Assembly (NCBI GenBank): GCA_945861705.1
Contig: CAMAVM010000002.1
Coordinates: 62,001-126,000, forward strand
Source of the DNA: Methylomagnum ishizawai
GTDB lineage: Bacteria > Pseudomonadota > Gammaproteobacteria > Methylococcales > Methylomonadaceae
Reading direction: 5' to 3'
DNA: 64,000 bases
Shown here: piece after piece, positions 10,521 through 20,400 of the stretch
How the letters are laid out: each line of letters begins with the position of its first letter
How positions within the stretch are numbered: position 1 is the first letter of the stretch
Program-made: the position numbers and the translations under genes
Notes under the pieces: model-generated
What the model was told of the DNA's origin: nothing
What the model saw: the letters and a program-made list of their open reading frames with translations, nothing else
Databases searched by the model: none

Positions 10521-11351
10521 TTAAATTTTGCCAACTTTATTTTTAGTGTCCGAACAATCAATACTAAACCGCTCCACCCGCTCACCCAACTTCAATGCCG
10601 TCAACTGCCCACCCCAAAGACAACCTGTGTCGATAGCGTAGCAGTCGTGTCCTTCGTAATAACCCAAGCTAGACCAATGCCCGAAGACAATCTTCATATC
10701 TAAGCTTTTCCGATTAGGTACAGCGAACCAGGGCATCAGGTGATTGGGCTGCGATCCTGGCGAGCCGTTAAAATTCATCTCCACCCTTCCTTCCGCATCG
10801 CAATAACGCATTCGGGTAAAGCAGTTAATGGAGAACCGCAAGCGCGGCGTGCCGTGCAGCATGGGCGACCAAATGTCGGGCTTATCGCCGTACATGGCTT
10901 TCAAAAGGATTTTGTAATCGTTGCTTTGTAAGGCTTTTTCAACCTCTTGTGCCATTTGTTTGGTCTGGTTAAAATCCCACTGCGGCGGAATACCAGCGTG
11001 TACCATACAAAACTGGTCATTGTGATGGAATAAGGGGCGATGCCGCAGCCAGTCGATTAATTCATCTCGGTCGGGCGCGGCTAACACTTCTTTGAGTGCT
11101 GCTTTGGTATTGCTTGATGGCACTGAACAGGCAGCAGCAAGCAGGTGCATATCATGATTGCCCAAAACGGCAATGGCTGAATCGCCTAATGATTTGATAA
11201 ACCGTAAGGTTTCAAGCGACTTTGGCCCGCGGTTAACCAGATCGCCGACAAACCAAAGCTGGTCATTGTGTTCATTAAATGCAATGGTATCGAGTAGCCT
11301 TAATAGTTCATCGTAACAACCTTGCACGTCGCCGATTGCGTAGATCGCCAT
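10521..11351 (-). CDS. apaH: bis(5'-nucleosyl)-tetraphosphatase (symmetrical)
   Basis: ApaH hydrolyses Ap4A to two ADP and also removes nucleoside-tetraphosphate caps from RNA in stressed cells. The 276-residue protein has metallophosphatase motifs AIGDVQGCYDEL (residues 4-15), FVGDLVNRGP, VLGNHDMHLL and MVHAGIPPQW. It lies 4 bp downstream of apaG on the same strand, the usual pairing. Upstream of apaG is a 270-bp divergent region shared with mpl. Confidence 0.96.
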   Translation of the reverse strand: MAIYAIGDVQGCYDELLRLLDTIAFNEHNDQLWFVGDLVNRGPKSLETLRFIKSLGDSAIAVLGNHDMHLLAAACSVPSSNTKAALKEVLAAPDRDELIDWLRHRPLFHHNDQFCMVHAGIPPQWDFNQTKQMAQEVEKALQSNDYKILLKAMYGDKPDIWSPMLHGTPRLRFSINCFTRMRYCDAEGRVEMNFNGSPGSQPNHLMPWFAVPNRKSLDMKIVFGHWSSLGYYEGHDCYAIDTGCLWGGQLTALKLGERVERFSIDCSDTKNKVGKI

Positions 11352-11355
11352 CTAA

Positions 11356-11733
11356 TTAGTGCAATGTCCTTGGGATGGACAAGGTAAATTTGGGAATGCT
11401 GGCATTAAAATTAACGCCTTCATCGGAAATCATGGTGTACTGCCCTTGCATGGTGCCAACTGACGTTTCCAGCATCGCACCGCTGGTGTAACGGAAAGAC
11501 TCACCTGGCTTAAGGTAAGGCTGTTCGCCGATCACGCCCTCGCCCCTGACTTCCTGAATTTTGCCGTTGGAATCGGTAATCAGCCAGTGCCGATTCAATA
11601 ATTTTGCGGGGATTATGCCCGCATTAGTGATGGTGATGGTGTAAGCAAACACATAACGTCCTTCGTTGGGCGATGATTGCGCCTCAATAAAATGCGGAAT
11701 TGCTTCAACTAAAATTTTGTTTTTTTCGGTCAT
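11356..11733 (-). CDS. apaG: ApaG family protein (Co2+/Mg2+ efflux-linked, FN3-like fold)
   Basis: The 125-residue protein carries the ApaG core: [27 protein letters not shown] and [20 protein letters not shown]. ApaG is a small beta-sandwich protein of uncertain biochemistry, genetically tied to ApaH and divalent-cation phenotypes. It is placed directly ahead of apaH, a conserved pairing in Proteobacteria. Length is normal and no residues look lost. Family confidence is high; the molecular role stays undefined. Confidence 0.94.
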   Translation of the reverse strand: MTEKNKILVEAIPHFIEAQSSPNEGRYVFAYTITITNAGIIPAKLLNRHWLITDSNGKIQEVRGEGVIGEQPYLKPGESFRYTSGAMLETSVGTMQGQYTMISDEGVNFNASIPKFTLSIPRTLH

Positions 11734-11770
11734 TATCGGATGATACTGCTTATTTGCGGTTTGTTATAAT

Positions 11771-11917
11771 TTAAGAGAACCTCAAAAACCCCCTCTCCAG
11801 GAGGAGAGGGCTGGGATGAGGAGAATAAAATCATGCGTTTATATCCCCCTCATCCCAGCCTTCTCCCTCAAGGGAGAAGGAGTAGGCGAATTTTGAATTT
11901 TTATAAGTTCTCTTAAG
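11771..11917. repeat. long imperfect inverted repeat (MITE/REP-like)
   Basis: The outer arms TTAAGAGAAC (11771-11780) and GTTCTCTTAA (about 11908-11917) are reverse complements. Inner arms also pair: GGGCTGGGATGAGG near 11808-11821 with CCCTCATCCCAGCC near 11847-11860. The whole 147 bp can fold into one long hairpin between the divergent apaG and mpl genes. Related CTCATCCCA blocks recur at 34965-35085 and 40335-40415, so this is a dispersed element of the genome. Confidence 0.65.
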
Positions 11918-12002
11918 CCTATTAATATAAGCTTGCATTTTATAACAAAAATCGACTTAAAAATAATTCACCAATCTTAAAGACAGAAATAGGACTAAAG
12001 CA

Positions 12003-13355
12003 TTGCACATTCATATTCTAGGTATTTGCGGTACTTTCATGGGCGGACTTGCGCTGATTGCGCGGGAACTTGGCTACCAAGTTTCAGGTTCTGACCAGAA
12101 TGTTTATCCTCCCATGAGTACGCAACTGGAAGAGCAAGGCATCCACCTGATGGAAGGTTACAATGCCGAAAACTTGGCGAATAAGCCTGATTTGGTCATC
12201 ATCGGCAATGCCATATCGCGTGGCAATCCCGAAGTCGAAGCCGTCCTCAACCAAGGTATTCGCTACATCTCCGGGCCGCAATGGCTGTCCGAACACGTCT
12301 TGCAAAATCGGTGGGTGCTGGGCATTGCGGGGACGCACGGCAAAACCACGACCACCAGCATGTTAAGCTGGATTTTGGAACATAATGGCTTCAAGCCCGG
12401 CTTCCTTATCGGCGGAATACCGCTGAATTTCGGTATTTCCGCACGGTTGGGCGAGTCGGATTTTTTTGTGATAGAAGCGGACGAATACGATTCGGCATTT
12501 TTCGACAAACGCTCGAAATTTGTCCATTACCGCCCACGCACGGCAATCCTGAACAACCTGGAATACGACCACGCCGACATCTTCCCTGACCTGGATGCCA
12601 TCAAAAAACAATTTCACCATCTGGTCAGGACAGTTCCCGGAGAAGGTTTGATCATCAGCCCTGCCTGCGAAAAGAATATAGACGACATCCTGGAAATGGG
12701 CTGTTGGACCCCTGTAGCACGAACTTCAATTAATGGTAACGCACAATGGAATGCCGAACTCGTCAAAGCCGACGGCAACCAGTTCAAAGTCAGCTTTGAT
12801 GGCATTGAGCAAGGCTGTGTCGATTGGTCGTTAACTGGAGACCACAATGTTTACAATGCGATGTCTGCCATTGTTGCCGCCAAACATATTGGCATCCTGC
12901 CTAAAGACGCAATCGCTGCATTAGCCGAGTTTAAAAACGTCAAACGGCGCATGGAAGTCATCGCCAAGATCAATGGTGTGACGATTTATGACGATTTCGC
13001 CCACCATCCCACCGCCATTGAAACCACCTTGGACGGTTTGCGGAAACAGGTTGGTCAAGAACGCATCATCGCCATCGTCGAACCACGCTCCAACACCATG
13101 CGCCTCGGCGTTCATACAGAAACCCTGGCACTGTCCTTACACGATGCCGACAAGGCCATATTGTACCAACCGGACAACCTGGGCTGGGACTTAAGCGGCC
13201 TGCTTAAATATGCCGAGAATATTGAAATCTGTCGGACGCTGGATGAAATCATCGAAAAACTCAAATTGGAAGCGAGTTATGGCGGACATTTTGTGTTGAT
13301 GAGCAATGGCAGTTTTGGGGGAATTTATCAAAAGTTGCAGGAAGCACTGAGCTAA
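12003..13355 (+). CDS. mpl: UDP-N-acetylmuramate:L-alanyl-gamma-D-glutamyl-meso-diaminopimelate ligase
   Basis: Mpl reattaches recycled murein tripeptide to UDP-MurNAc, a cytoplasmic Mur-ligase reaction. The 450-residue protein starts at TTG (12003): MHIHILGICGTFMGGLALIA lines up with the known family N-terminus, and no ATG is available upstream. GTHGKTTTTSM (near residue 109) is the ATP P-loop, EADEYDSAFFDKRSKFVHY the central ligase motif, and DDFAHHPTAIETTLDGL the C-terminal domain motif. It is a single gene, divergent from apaG. Confidence 0.96.
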   Translation: MHIHILGICGTFMGGLALIARELGYQVSGSDQNVYPPMSTQLEEQGIHLMEGYNAENLANKPDLVIIGNAISRGNPEVEAVLNQGIRYISGPQWLSEHVLQNRWVLGIAGTHGKTTTTSMLSWILEHNGFKPGFLIGGIPLNFGISARLGESDFFVIEADEYDSAFFDKRSKFVHYRPRTAILNNLEYDHADIFPDLDAIKKQFHHLVRTVPGEGLIISPACEKNIDDILEMGCWTPVARTSINGNAQWNAELVKADGNQFKVSFDGIEQGCVDWSLTGDHNVYNAMSAIVAAKHIGILPKDAIAALAEFKNVKRRMEVIAKINGVTIYDDFAHHPTAIETTLDGLRKQVGQERIIAIVEPRSNTMRLGVHTETLALSLHDADKAILYQPDNLGWDLSGLLKYAENIEICRTLDEIIEKLKLEASYGGHFVLMSNGSFGGIYQKLQEALS

Positions 13356-13588
13356 ATAAACATCTCATGCACAACATGGAAACGATTCAGCTCCGCCGTA
13401 ATCCTAGTTTAACGACCACCTGGATGTGGATAAGATTTTGATGCAGCCTAGCTTTGCATTGCCTAAAATTATTACACCCTCAGCAAATGCCCGACATTAC
13501 CCAAAAGCCTTTACGGGACTGAGGCATCTATGGGCAAATTTGAATCTGAAATTATTGATGCCAAAGAACATATCGCCTGTAATATGCC

Positions 13589-14929
13589 ATGAAATCCTAT
13601 AAACACCAGCCTGAACCGCACCAAACCACACTACCGACAGGCATCCCCTATATAGTGGCGAATGAAGCGGCAGAACGGTTTAGCTATTATGGGATGAGGG
13701 CTATTCTGGTTGTGTTCATGACACAATATATGACAAACAGCATGGGCGCATTGGCGGTCATCTCCGAACAAGAAGCGCAAGGCTATTTCCACCTATTCGT
13801 GTCGGCGGTTTATTTTATGCCCATGTTAGGCGCGTTGGTGTCTGATGGCGTTTTAGGCAAATATCGAACCATCATTTTGCTATCTTTGGTTTACTGCTTA
13901 GGTCACTTAGCCTTGGCTATTGATAGTACACTTATGGGCTTACTACTTGGTCAGAGTCTAATTGCTTTGGGTGCTGGCGGCATAAAACCCTGTGTTTCTG
14001 CCCACGTTGGCGACCAATTTGGAGAGAATAATCAGCATCTGATTGGTAAAGTATTTAGCTGGTTTTATTTTTCTATCAACTTGGGGGCTTTTGCAGCCAT
14101 GTTAATTAGCCCTTGGCTACTGCAACATTACGGTGCATCGGTAGCATTTGCAGTTCCAGGCGTATTGATGTTGGTTGCAACCGTTATTTTCTGGTCTGGA
14201 CGTTATCAGTTCGTCCATATTAAGCCTGCGGGTATCGGCTTTATAAAAGCAATGTTCAGTCGATATGGAATGACAACTTTAGCAAAATTAGCGTCTGTTT
14301 ACATCTTTATTGCCGTTTTTTGGGCACTTTTTGAACAAATTGGCTCATCGTGGATATTGCAAGCCCAAAAAATGGATCGCGTTGTCTTTGGGGTTGAATT
14401 GCTGCCATCACAAATTCAAGCAGCGAATCCATTGCTCATCATGTTACTGACACCGCTGTTCACTTACATCCTCTATCCCTTTTTAAATACCTTGTTTAAT
14501 CTTACCGCTATAAGAAAAATGGGCATCGGGTTATTTCTCACAGTCATTGCCTTTGCTGCTGCCAGTCTTATTCAAATGCAATTAGACCAAGGCAATATCC
14601 CTAACATTAGCTGGCAGCTTATCGCCTACCTCATACTCACCTCGGCAGAAGTCATGATCTCCATTACTTGCCTAGAGTTCTCCTATCGACAAGCACCTAA
14701 CACCATGAAATCATTCGTGATGGCATTTTATTTTTTGTCGATAGCCGTTGGCAATCTATTCACCAGCGCGGTCAATTTTTTTATTCACAATGCCGATGGC
14801 ACCAGCAAACTCGCGGGTGCCAGCTATTTTTGGTTTTTTACTATTATAATGTTGATTACAACGGTATTATTCTTGTGGACAAGTTCGCATTTCCAAGAAA
14901 AAAACACTTTCTGCGATGACCTTGGCTAA
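13589..14929 (+). CDS. POT-family proton-dependent oligopeptide transporter (MFS)
   Basis: This 446-residue protein is strongly hydrophobic, with about 12-14 membrane helices. The N-terminus contains NEAAERFSYYGMRAILVVFM, the E-x-x-E-R-F-x-Y-Y-G motif of peptide transporters that couple di/tripeptide uptake to protons. The second family signature region is FSWFYFSINLGAFAAM. It is shorter than enteric DtpA-type members (about 490 residues), mainly in loops. It appears to be a single-gene unit; the 233 bp upstream hold no other supported gene. Substrate range is inferred from the family. Confidence 0.88.
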   Translation: MKSYKHQPEPHQTTLPTGIPYIVANEAAERFSYYGMRAILVVFMTQYMTNSMGALAVISEQEAQGYFHLFVSAVYFMPMLGALVSDGVLGKYRTIILLSLVYCLGHLALAIDSTLMGLLLGQSLIALGAGGIKPCVSAHVGDQFGENNQHLIGKVFSWFYFSINLGAFAAMLISPWLLQHYGASVAFAVPGVLMLVATVIFWSGRYQFVHIKPAGIGFIKAMFSRYGMTTLAKLASVYIFIAVFWALFEQIGSSWILQAQKMDRVVFGVELLPSQIQAANPLLIMLLTPLFTYILYPFLNTLFNLTAIRKMGIGLFLTVIAFAAASLIQMQLDQGNIPNISWQLIAYLILTSAEVMISITCLEFSYRQAPNTMKSFVMAFYFLSIAVGNLFTSAVNFFIHNADGTSKLAGASYFWFFTIIMLITTVLFLWTSSHFQEKNTFCDDLG

Positions 14930-14981
14930 TATATCTTCTATACTCTAACGGACGAACTTTTACGTACTAATTGAGGCAATA

Positions 14982-15578
14982 ATGAAATTTACACTGCTAA
15001 CCTTGGGATTGCTTGTTTCCATGCCATTATCAGCGGGCGTTTATAAATGCACGGATGCCAGTGGCAATAAAACCTATCGCTCAAAACCCTGTGCGGAAGG
15101 ACAAAACAAAGTCGAGCTGAATGTGAAAACAGGCGGTTCCACTGATCTTAATCAACAAGAAAACCAGAAAGCGTTGTCGCAACAAGAACAGGAAGCTAAA
15201 GAGGCACAAAAAAAACTTGAAGAACAAGATCTAATCCAAAAACAAACGCAATTAAAACAAAGTACTCTGGATGAAAGTGCTAAAAACCAGTTTTTGATAA
15301 AAAATAATCCCCAAAAATATTCAGCCTTTGCCATTCCGCCCTATAAGTTTGATGATTTAACACCCCTAGTTAAAATTTACCAAAATAGACTGCCAGATAT
15401 TGAACGGTTTAGACGACAAGCGGCTGAAAAGTCGCTCGCCACAGGTCAATGTGGACGGGTTGAATCCGTGGAATTAAGTGATAAAAGTACGAAAGATGGG
15501 TTGGTAATCCTTGTGGATTGCAGCTCGGCGAAAAAATTCTATGTCTCTGAGCAGGAATTGGCAACAAATTCGCAATGA
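14982..15578 (+). CDS. DUF4124-domain secreted protein
   Basis: A 198-residue exported protein with an N-terminal signal peptide (MKFTLLTLGLLVSMPLSAG). The mature protein opens with VYKCTDASGNKTYRSKPC, a typical DUF4124 domain with two cysteines that may form a disulfide. A charged, Gln/Glu/Lys-rich coiled-coil stretch covers roughly residues 58-100. The C-terminal third has another cysteine pair (GQCGRVE and VDCSSA). It overlaps the next gene by ATGA at 15575-15578. Function is unknown; only export and the domain can be stated. Confidence 0.85.
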   Translation: MKFTLLTLGLLVSMPLSAGVYKCTDASGNKTYRSKPCAEGQNKVELNVKTGGSTDLNQQENQKALSQQEQEAKEAQKKLEEQDLIQKQTQLKQSTLDESAKNQFLIKNNPQKYSAFAIPPYKFDDLTPLVKIYQNRLPDIERFRRQAAEKSLATGQCGRVESVELSDKSTKDGLVILVDCSSAKKFYVSEQELATNSQ

Positions 15579-16405
15579 TACCGCCGAAAACCATACTCAT
15601 TACCGGCTGTTCGACCGGTATTGGCTATGCCACCGCTATTGAATTAAAAGCCCGTGGTCATAAAGTTATCGCAAGTGCGAGAAAAGAGGAAGATGTTGCC
15701 CGTTTGCAAGAAGAAGGTTTCCTGACCGTTCAGTTGGATTTGGCTGACAGTAAAAGCATTGCAAAAGCCGTCAAAAAAGCTTTAGAACTGACTGACAATG
15801 GCATTGACGTACTATTCAATAATGCTGCTTTTGGTCAGCCAGGAGCCGTCGAAGACTTAAGCCGTGAAGTCCTAAGATTTCAGTTTGAAACCAATGTGTT
15901 TGGCACGCATGAACTGACCAATCTGCTAATACCTATTATGCGTAAACAAGGTCATGGACGAATTATCTACAATAGTTCGATCTTGGGGCTGGTCGCCATG
16001 ACCTACCGAGGTGCTTATAACGCCAGCAAATATGCCCTGGAAGGCTTGGCAGATACCTTGCGCTTGGAATTGCATGGCAGCAACATCTCGGTTTCACTTA
16101 TAGAACCTGGTCCTATCCTGACCCATTTCAGGCAAAATTCTTTTACTTTATACAAAAAGAACATAGCTACCGAATCCAGCTTTCATAAAGCCACCTACGC
16201 ACGTATGGAAGAACGCTTGCAAACAGAAGGCGCGGCAGTTCCGTTCACTCTTCCAGCCAAAGCCGTCGCGGATAAGGTTATACATGCCGTAGAATCAGCA
16301 AACCCCAAAATACGTTATTTCGTCACTTTCCCCACCTATCTTTTTGCCTTCCTCAAACGTCTGTTGCCAGCATCCTGGCTGGATAAGCTGCTTAGAAGCG
16401 TTTAG
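15575..16405 (+). CDS. short-chain dehydrogenase/reductase (SDR) family oxidoreductase
   Basis: A classical SDR of 276 residues. The NAD(P)-binding TGCSTGIGYATAIEL lies at residues 9-23, the structural NNAAFG near 87, catalytic Ser in IIYNSSILG, and the YNASKYALEG motif supplies Tyr and Lys. The C-terminal 60 residues form an extension ending in hydrophobic FVTFPTYLFAFLKRLL, as in the YbbO-like group that may associate with membranes or act on lipophilic carbonyls. Its ATG overlaps the DUF4124 stop, and its TAG overlaps the GTG of the next gene. The substrate cannot be told from sequence. Confidence 0.9.
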   Translation: MIPPKTILITGCSTGIGYATAIELKARGHKVIASARKEEDVARLQEEGFLTVQLDLADSKSIAKAVKKALELTDNGIDVLFNNAAFGQPGAVEDLSREVLRFQFETNVFGTHELTNLLIPIMRKQGHGRIIYNSSILGLVAMTYRGAYNASKYALEGLADTLRLELHGSNISVSLIEPGPILTHFRQNSFTLYKKNIATESSFHKATYARMEERLQTEGAAVPFTLPAKAVADKVIHAVESANPKIRYFVTFPTYLFAFLKRLLPASWLDKLLRSV

Positions 16406-16596
16406 TGCTATTCCAACAAGAGGCTTTTATCGATTGCCCTTATTGTGGTGAATCTATTACTGTTCTGGTGGATGATTCATCAGGGGAGCAAAGTTATTAT
16501 GAAGATTGTTCAGTTTGCTGTGCGCCTATTTTATTCCTATTAACCGAGGATGAATTCGGTGACATTCATATTGATGTTAAAAGAGATGATGATTAG
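16405..16596 (+). CDS. CPXCG-motif cysteine-rich small protein
   Basis: A 63-residue protein with two cysteine pairs, CPYCG (residues 11-15) and CSVC followed by a third cysteine (36-40), separated by an acidic linker. This is the CPXCG small-protein family, probably zinc binding. It starts at GTG overlapping the last base of the SDR stop codon, so it is translationally coupled. Such proteins are common beside housekeeping genes in Gammaproteobacteria. The role is unknown. Confidence 0.85.
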   Translation: MLFQQEAFIDCPYCGESITVLVDDSSGEQSYYEDCSVCCAPILFLLTEDEFGDIHIDVKRDDD

Positions 16597-16764
16597 ACAA
16601 CCAATTTAATCCTGTTCTGTTGCCATCAATATTGATTTGTTAGTCTTCATCACCTAACTTTTTAGCCACTTTGGGGTAAAAGCTTACCAAACATGATAGA
16701 ATCGCAAGCGGTGCATAATAATTGACCAAAACAACGCTATACACACTTGAGGATTAGTCCAAAT

Positions 16765-17151
16765 ATGAAAACCTTAAAAACAATCGTGCTTTCTTCCCTC
16801 ATTGCTATGGCTATGGGTGCTTTTTCAACAGCCGTTCTAGCAGAAGCTGGTGAGGGCAGAGTTTCGTATTCACCAGCCGATGCTATTGACTTGGTAATCG
16901 GTAAAATCAAGGAAGCACAAGCTGCTGTCGCATCTGGTGCAAAAGGTGATGATGTTTACAAAATCATCAAACAAGGCATGGATTACAGCAAAGAAGTTAA
17001 TGCAAACGACGTGGTTGACAGAGAACGCTCACGCGCTAACGAAATATTGAAAAAAGCCAGAACGATGGCGAAGAATAACTCAATGCAAGGTATCGAAGAA
17101 CATTTGACAAAAGCAGCAAAAGCTTTTGAAGATTTGAAGCCATTGATTTAA
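16765..17151 (+). CDS. small secreted helical protein, unknown function
   Basis: I chose the ATG at 16765 (MKTLKTIVLSS, 128 residues); a TTG 18 bases upstream would only add six residues before the signal peptide. The signal peptide ends near residue 26 (FSTAVLA before EAGEGRV). The mature part is about 100 residues, cysteine-free, rich in Ala, Lys and Asp/Glu, and predicted by eye to be nearly all helical. The pattern hints at a small periplasmic helical bundle. I do not recognise a named family. A hairpin terminator follows, so it is probably monocistronic. Confidence 0.75.
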   Translation: MKTLKTIVLSSLIAMAMGAFSTAVLAEAGEGRVSYSPADAIDLVIGKIKEAQAAVASGAKGDDVYKIIKQGMDYSKEVNANDVVDRERSRANEILKKARTMAKNNSMQGIEEHLTKAAKAFEDLKPLI

Positions 17152-17160
17152 TTCAGAAAG

Positions 17161-17191
17161 CCATGTCAGTGTCGTTAGAACGCTGACATGG
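17161..17191 (+). terminator. hairpin terminator after the small secreted gene
   Basis: CCATGTCAG (17161-17169) pairs with CTGACATGG (17183-17191), extended by two further pairs with one G-U, around a loop of about 9 bases. The T-run after it is weak (TTAATCT), so intrinsic termination is plausible but not certain. Confidence 0.55.
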
Positions 17192-17424
17192 TTAATCTAC
17201 TTGTTGCTTATAATTAATTTGATTTAATCAAATATCTTGAAACCCTACGTACTGGCATTCTTGTTGCGTACGTTCATCAGCATTCCATAAGTACACTTAT
17301 ATTAAATTGGGGGCAAGATCCTCAGTTCAAACATCTTTGCTGTCATCAGCCACTAAAATATTCAGTACTTTTTCCGTCAACTTATACAATACGCCATCAG
17401 TTTTCGTAGTAAATGCCTATAAAT

Positions 17425-20400
17425 TCAATTACTTGAATCTTTTTGTCCTGAAGCCGTCTTTGTGCTTTCTTTTTTCTCTACTTTTTTATTCCACAGCCCA
17501 TTGGTAGAGTAACAGTTCCAACCCCATTTCAGCCAGTTGAGCAGTGACGCTGCCAACCAGAACGACCAAACCAACATCAGCAACCTATAAGCCATAAGAG
17601 GAACAGATACCACAGTTGCTTGCGGCAAGGTAGATGGGCTGCGGTCTTGATACCAATTGAGGTTATAAGCGGAAGACTGGTTGCCCGTGATCTGCATATC
17701 TGGTGAACCGCCCAGTAAGCCCTGTTCCACCGCAAACACCAGTATTGCCAGGGAGAATACGGTGAACACGCCGATTATTACCTGTAACAGATTGAAGTAT
17801 TTGAAATTGTTATTGGGTCGCAACCCGCGCCAACCCAAGACCATCAACCAGGCAACCACCAAGCATGCTGATTCCATTGGCACTTGGCTTAATCCGAGCA
17901 GCAATAGGAACCATTGCCAGTGTTTCAAGGGCGTTAACGGTATCTTGCCCAAACCCATAGACAAAATAACAATCACCACCAGCACACCCCAGAACAACAC
18001 CGCAGGCCCCAGTTTTGGCCCCCAAACAAACAATACCCAGCGGTCTTGACCTAAACCGATATTAAGCCGGGTATTCACGCTTGGTTGCCCTAAATCAAGC
18101 TGTGGTGTTTTCGTGACACTTGAGATTTCGGACTGTTCTTGCCAACTTAAAGTCACATCCTGTTTGCCAGGATTAATCGGCAACATGAGCTTCCTGCCTT
18201 CTTGCCGTAGTGGCAACGTTTGCCCGTTTATCGCCACGGTTTGCAGCACGGCCTGTTCCGGCAATGTCAATGTATGTTGCGAACCTTGCGAACTCCTGAT
18301 GCTCATTGTTAAATCCGCATCCAGTGCGCGTTTGCCCGGCCTTATTGATAACTGGCTGTTGTCTATGGTTAAAGTTTGCCCTTCCAGCGTCTTGGGGCGG
18401 GTTATTTGCAAGACCAATGTTTCGCTCGGCCAAGGATGCCATTCCGGTAGCCATTGTCCTTCGTTGTTGTTATGGATGACGGTAATCCCGCTGGCCTCAA
18501 TATGCCAGATTGGGCTGACATCGGCTTTCCAAATTTCTATCCACTGGTTGGTTTGTGCGGCGGAAAACGTAACTTTTTCGGACTTTTCCAGCGTCGATTC
18601 CCACTGCATAACACCTTGTTGCGCGGGCATATTGACTTCGACTTTGCCGTTTTTGACATGGATACCAGGCGTTGTCACCGATTCCCCAGCCAATAAGGGA
18701 ATCTCCACTACAACCGCAGAATCGGCTGGCGACAGCCTGATGACTTGGGTGATTACCCGCCAGTCCAAACCAAGTTGTAAAGTGCGTTCGAGCTTGACAA
18801 ACGGTGGCAGAATCCCAGGCGCAAGGTTAGTGCTTTTAGCGGTATCGGCTTCCTTGCTGGTGCGGTTGAACTGTAATTGATTGTCTGCCTGACCGTTGTC
18901 TTGCAGTCCGCTAACAGTCCAGTTGGTTGCAGTGACCACTACGTGATTCGGCCTTAAGGGTAATGGCAAGGTAAATGTCGCTAATAACGGCGGCACACCA
19001 CGAAGGACGACTTCATGCTTACCCTCCGGTACATTCAGCCAAAGGCCATTATTACTACGGTACAGCCCTAATGCGGCTTTGCCATCAACCGTAATTTGGT
19101 TGGGAAACCATTGTTCATAAGATGCGGGTAACGGCACGTTAACGGATTGTTGGGCGTGGATTTGTAAGGTAACTGCCAATACCTTATCGTCTATCGTCGC
19201 CTGCATGTGCGGAATCTGGGCGCAGTTAGGGAGACAGTCGGGGGCTTCCAGCAAGCGGTTTTTCAGTTCATCCAGCACTTCTTGTGTTGGGAAATCCGCG
19301 TAGGCTTTTTGGGTTGGCATAGCCATGAGCGGTAGCAGCAGTAACCACAATAAGGCAGGGGCTGCGGCTTTGAATTTGAAACTAAGCTTTTCAGCCAAAC
19401 CAAACATGAGCATAGCCAGTACAGTGACCAAGGCAACCCGAATGAAATTCAACAACATCACGAGCGTGGGAGAGAGATACCATAAGCGCAACTCCTGCCC
19501 AGAATCCACCGAACCATTCCAGGACAAATGCACCTGGTGCCATTGCCACTGCGGCAAACCGGGGCCGGTCTGCACTTTGGCATCGGGATCGTAGCGGCTG
19601 AAATCGGTACTTAACTCGTATGATGGACTGGCTAAACCACTGGAAGCATATTTCCTTTTCTGTTCTGGCATGACGGATTTCGCCATTTCCTGTTCCTGCA
19701 TGGGTTCGGCTGCGGGCGCGGCGGCATCCATTGCCGATGTCGCCTGGTTCATCACAATAGGCGTAGGGCTAGGCATGGTCGGAAACACCGCCTGTTGCCA
19801 CGGATATTCCAACTGTGGATAAAGCCCCGTCCGCACTTGGTTGACCATAAACGGAACGACAATCAGGATTAAAGCCAGCCAAAACGCATTGCGATACCAT
19901 GTGATGCCGGTCAAAAACTTGCCTTGCGGCAGTACCTTTAACAACGCCGTGGCTGCCAGGATATTGAGCCAGACATACTGGGGTGAACCCGCTTCATGCC
20001 AAATCAAAACCAGCGTCAACAAGGCAAACAACCCCCACAGCCGACCAAATAAGCGGCTGGTTGCCAATGCCGCAATCAACACCAAAAACAAATCCAGTAA
20101 GGTCCACCGTGCTATCCAAGTATCCGGCACATTATCAACCCCGCTGGTGGCGAGCAAACGCCAGCCTGGGGGTAAATTCAATTCCGCGTTCACTTGATTG
20201 AAATTTTGCGCCCAACCCACGGCGCTTATCGACCTAATATTGCCCACGCTACGGCTATCGGCATCCAGCGCAATCGTGCCTTTCCTGACTTCTACGCCCT
20301 GCTTGCCGGATCCCGTCAGGGTAATCAACTGGCTTTTGCCGTCCAGGCTGACCTTACCCAACTGCATTTCCGGCAAGGCATCCAGCCGCCAGCCCTTGGT

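Noticed and set aside
13441-13602. 53-codon plus-strand frame between mpl and the POT transporter
   Set aside because: It lacks a clear ribosome site, overlaps the transporter start in another frame, and reads like non-coding sequence (Pro, Leu and His scattered with no pattern).
17192-17424. Short minus-strand stretch reading GVLYKLTEKVLNILVADD
   Set aside because: It is only about 26 codons between stops with no start codon; too short to call a remnant.
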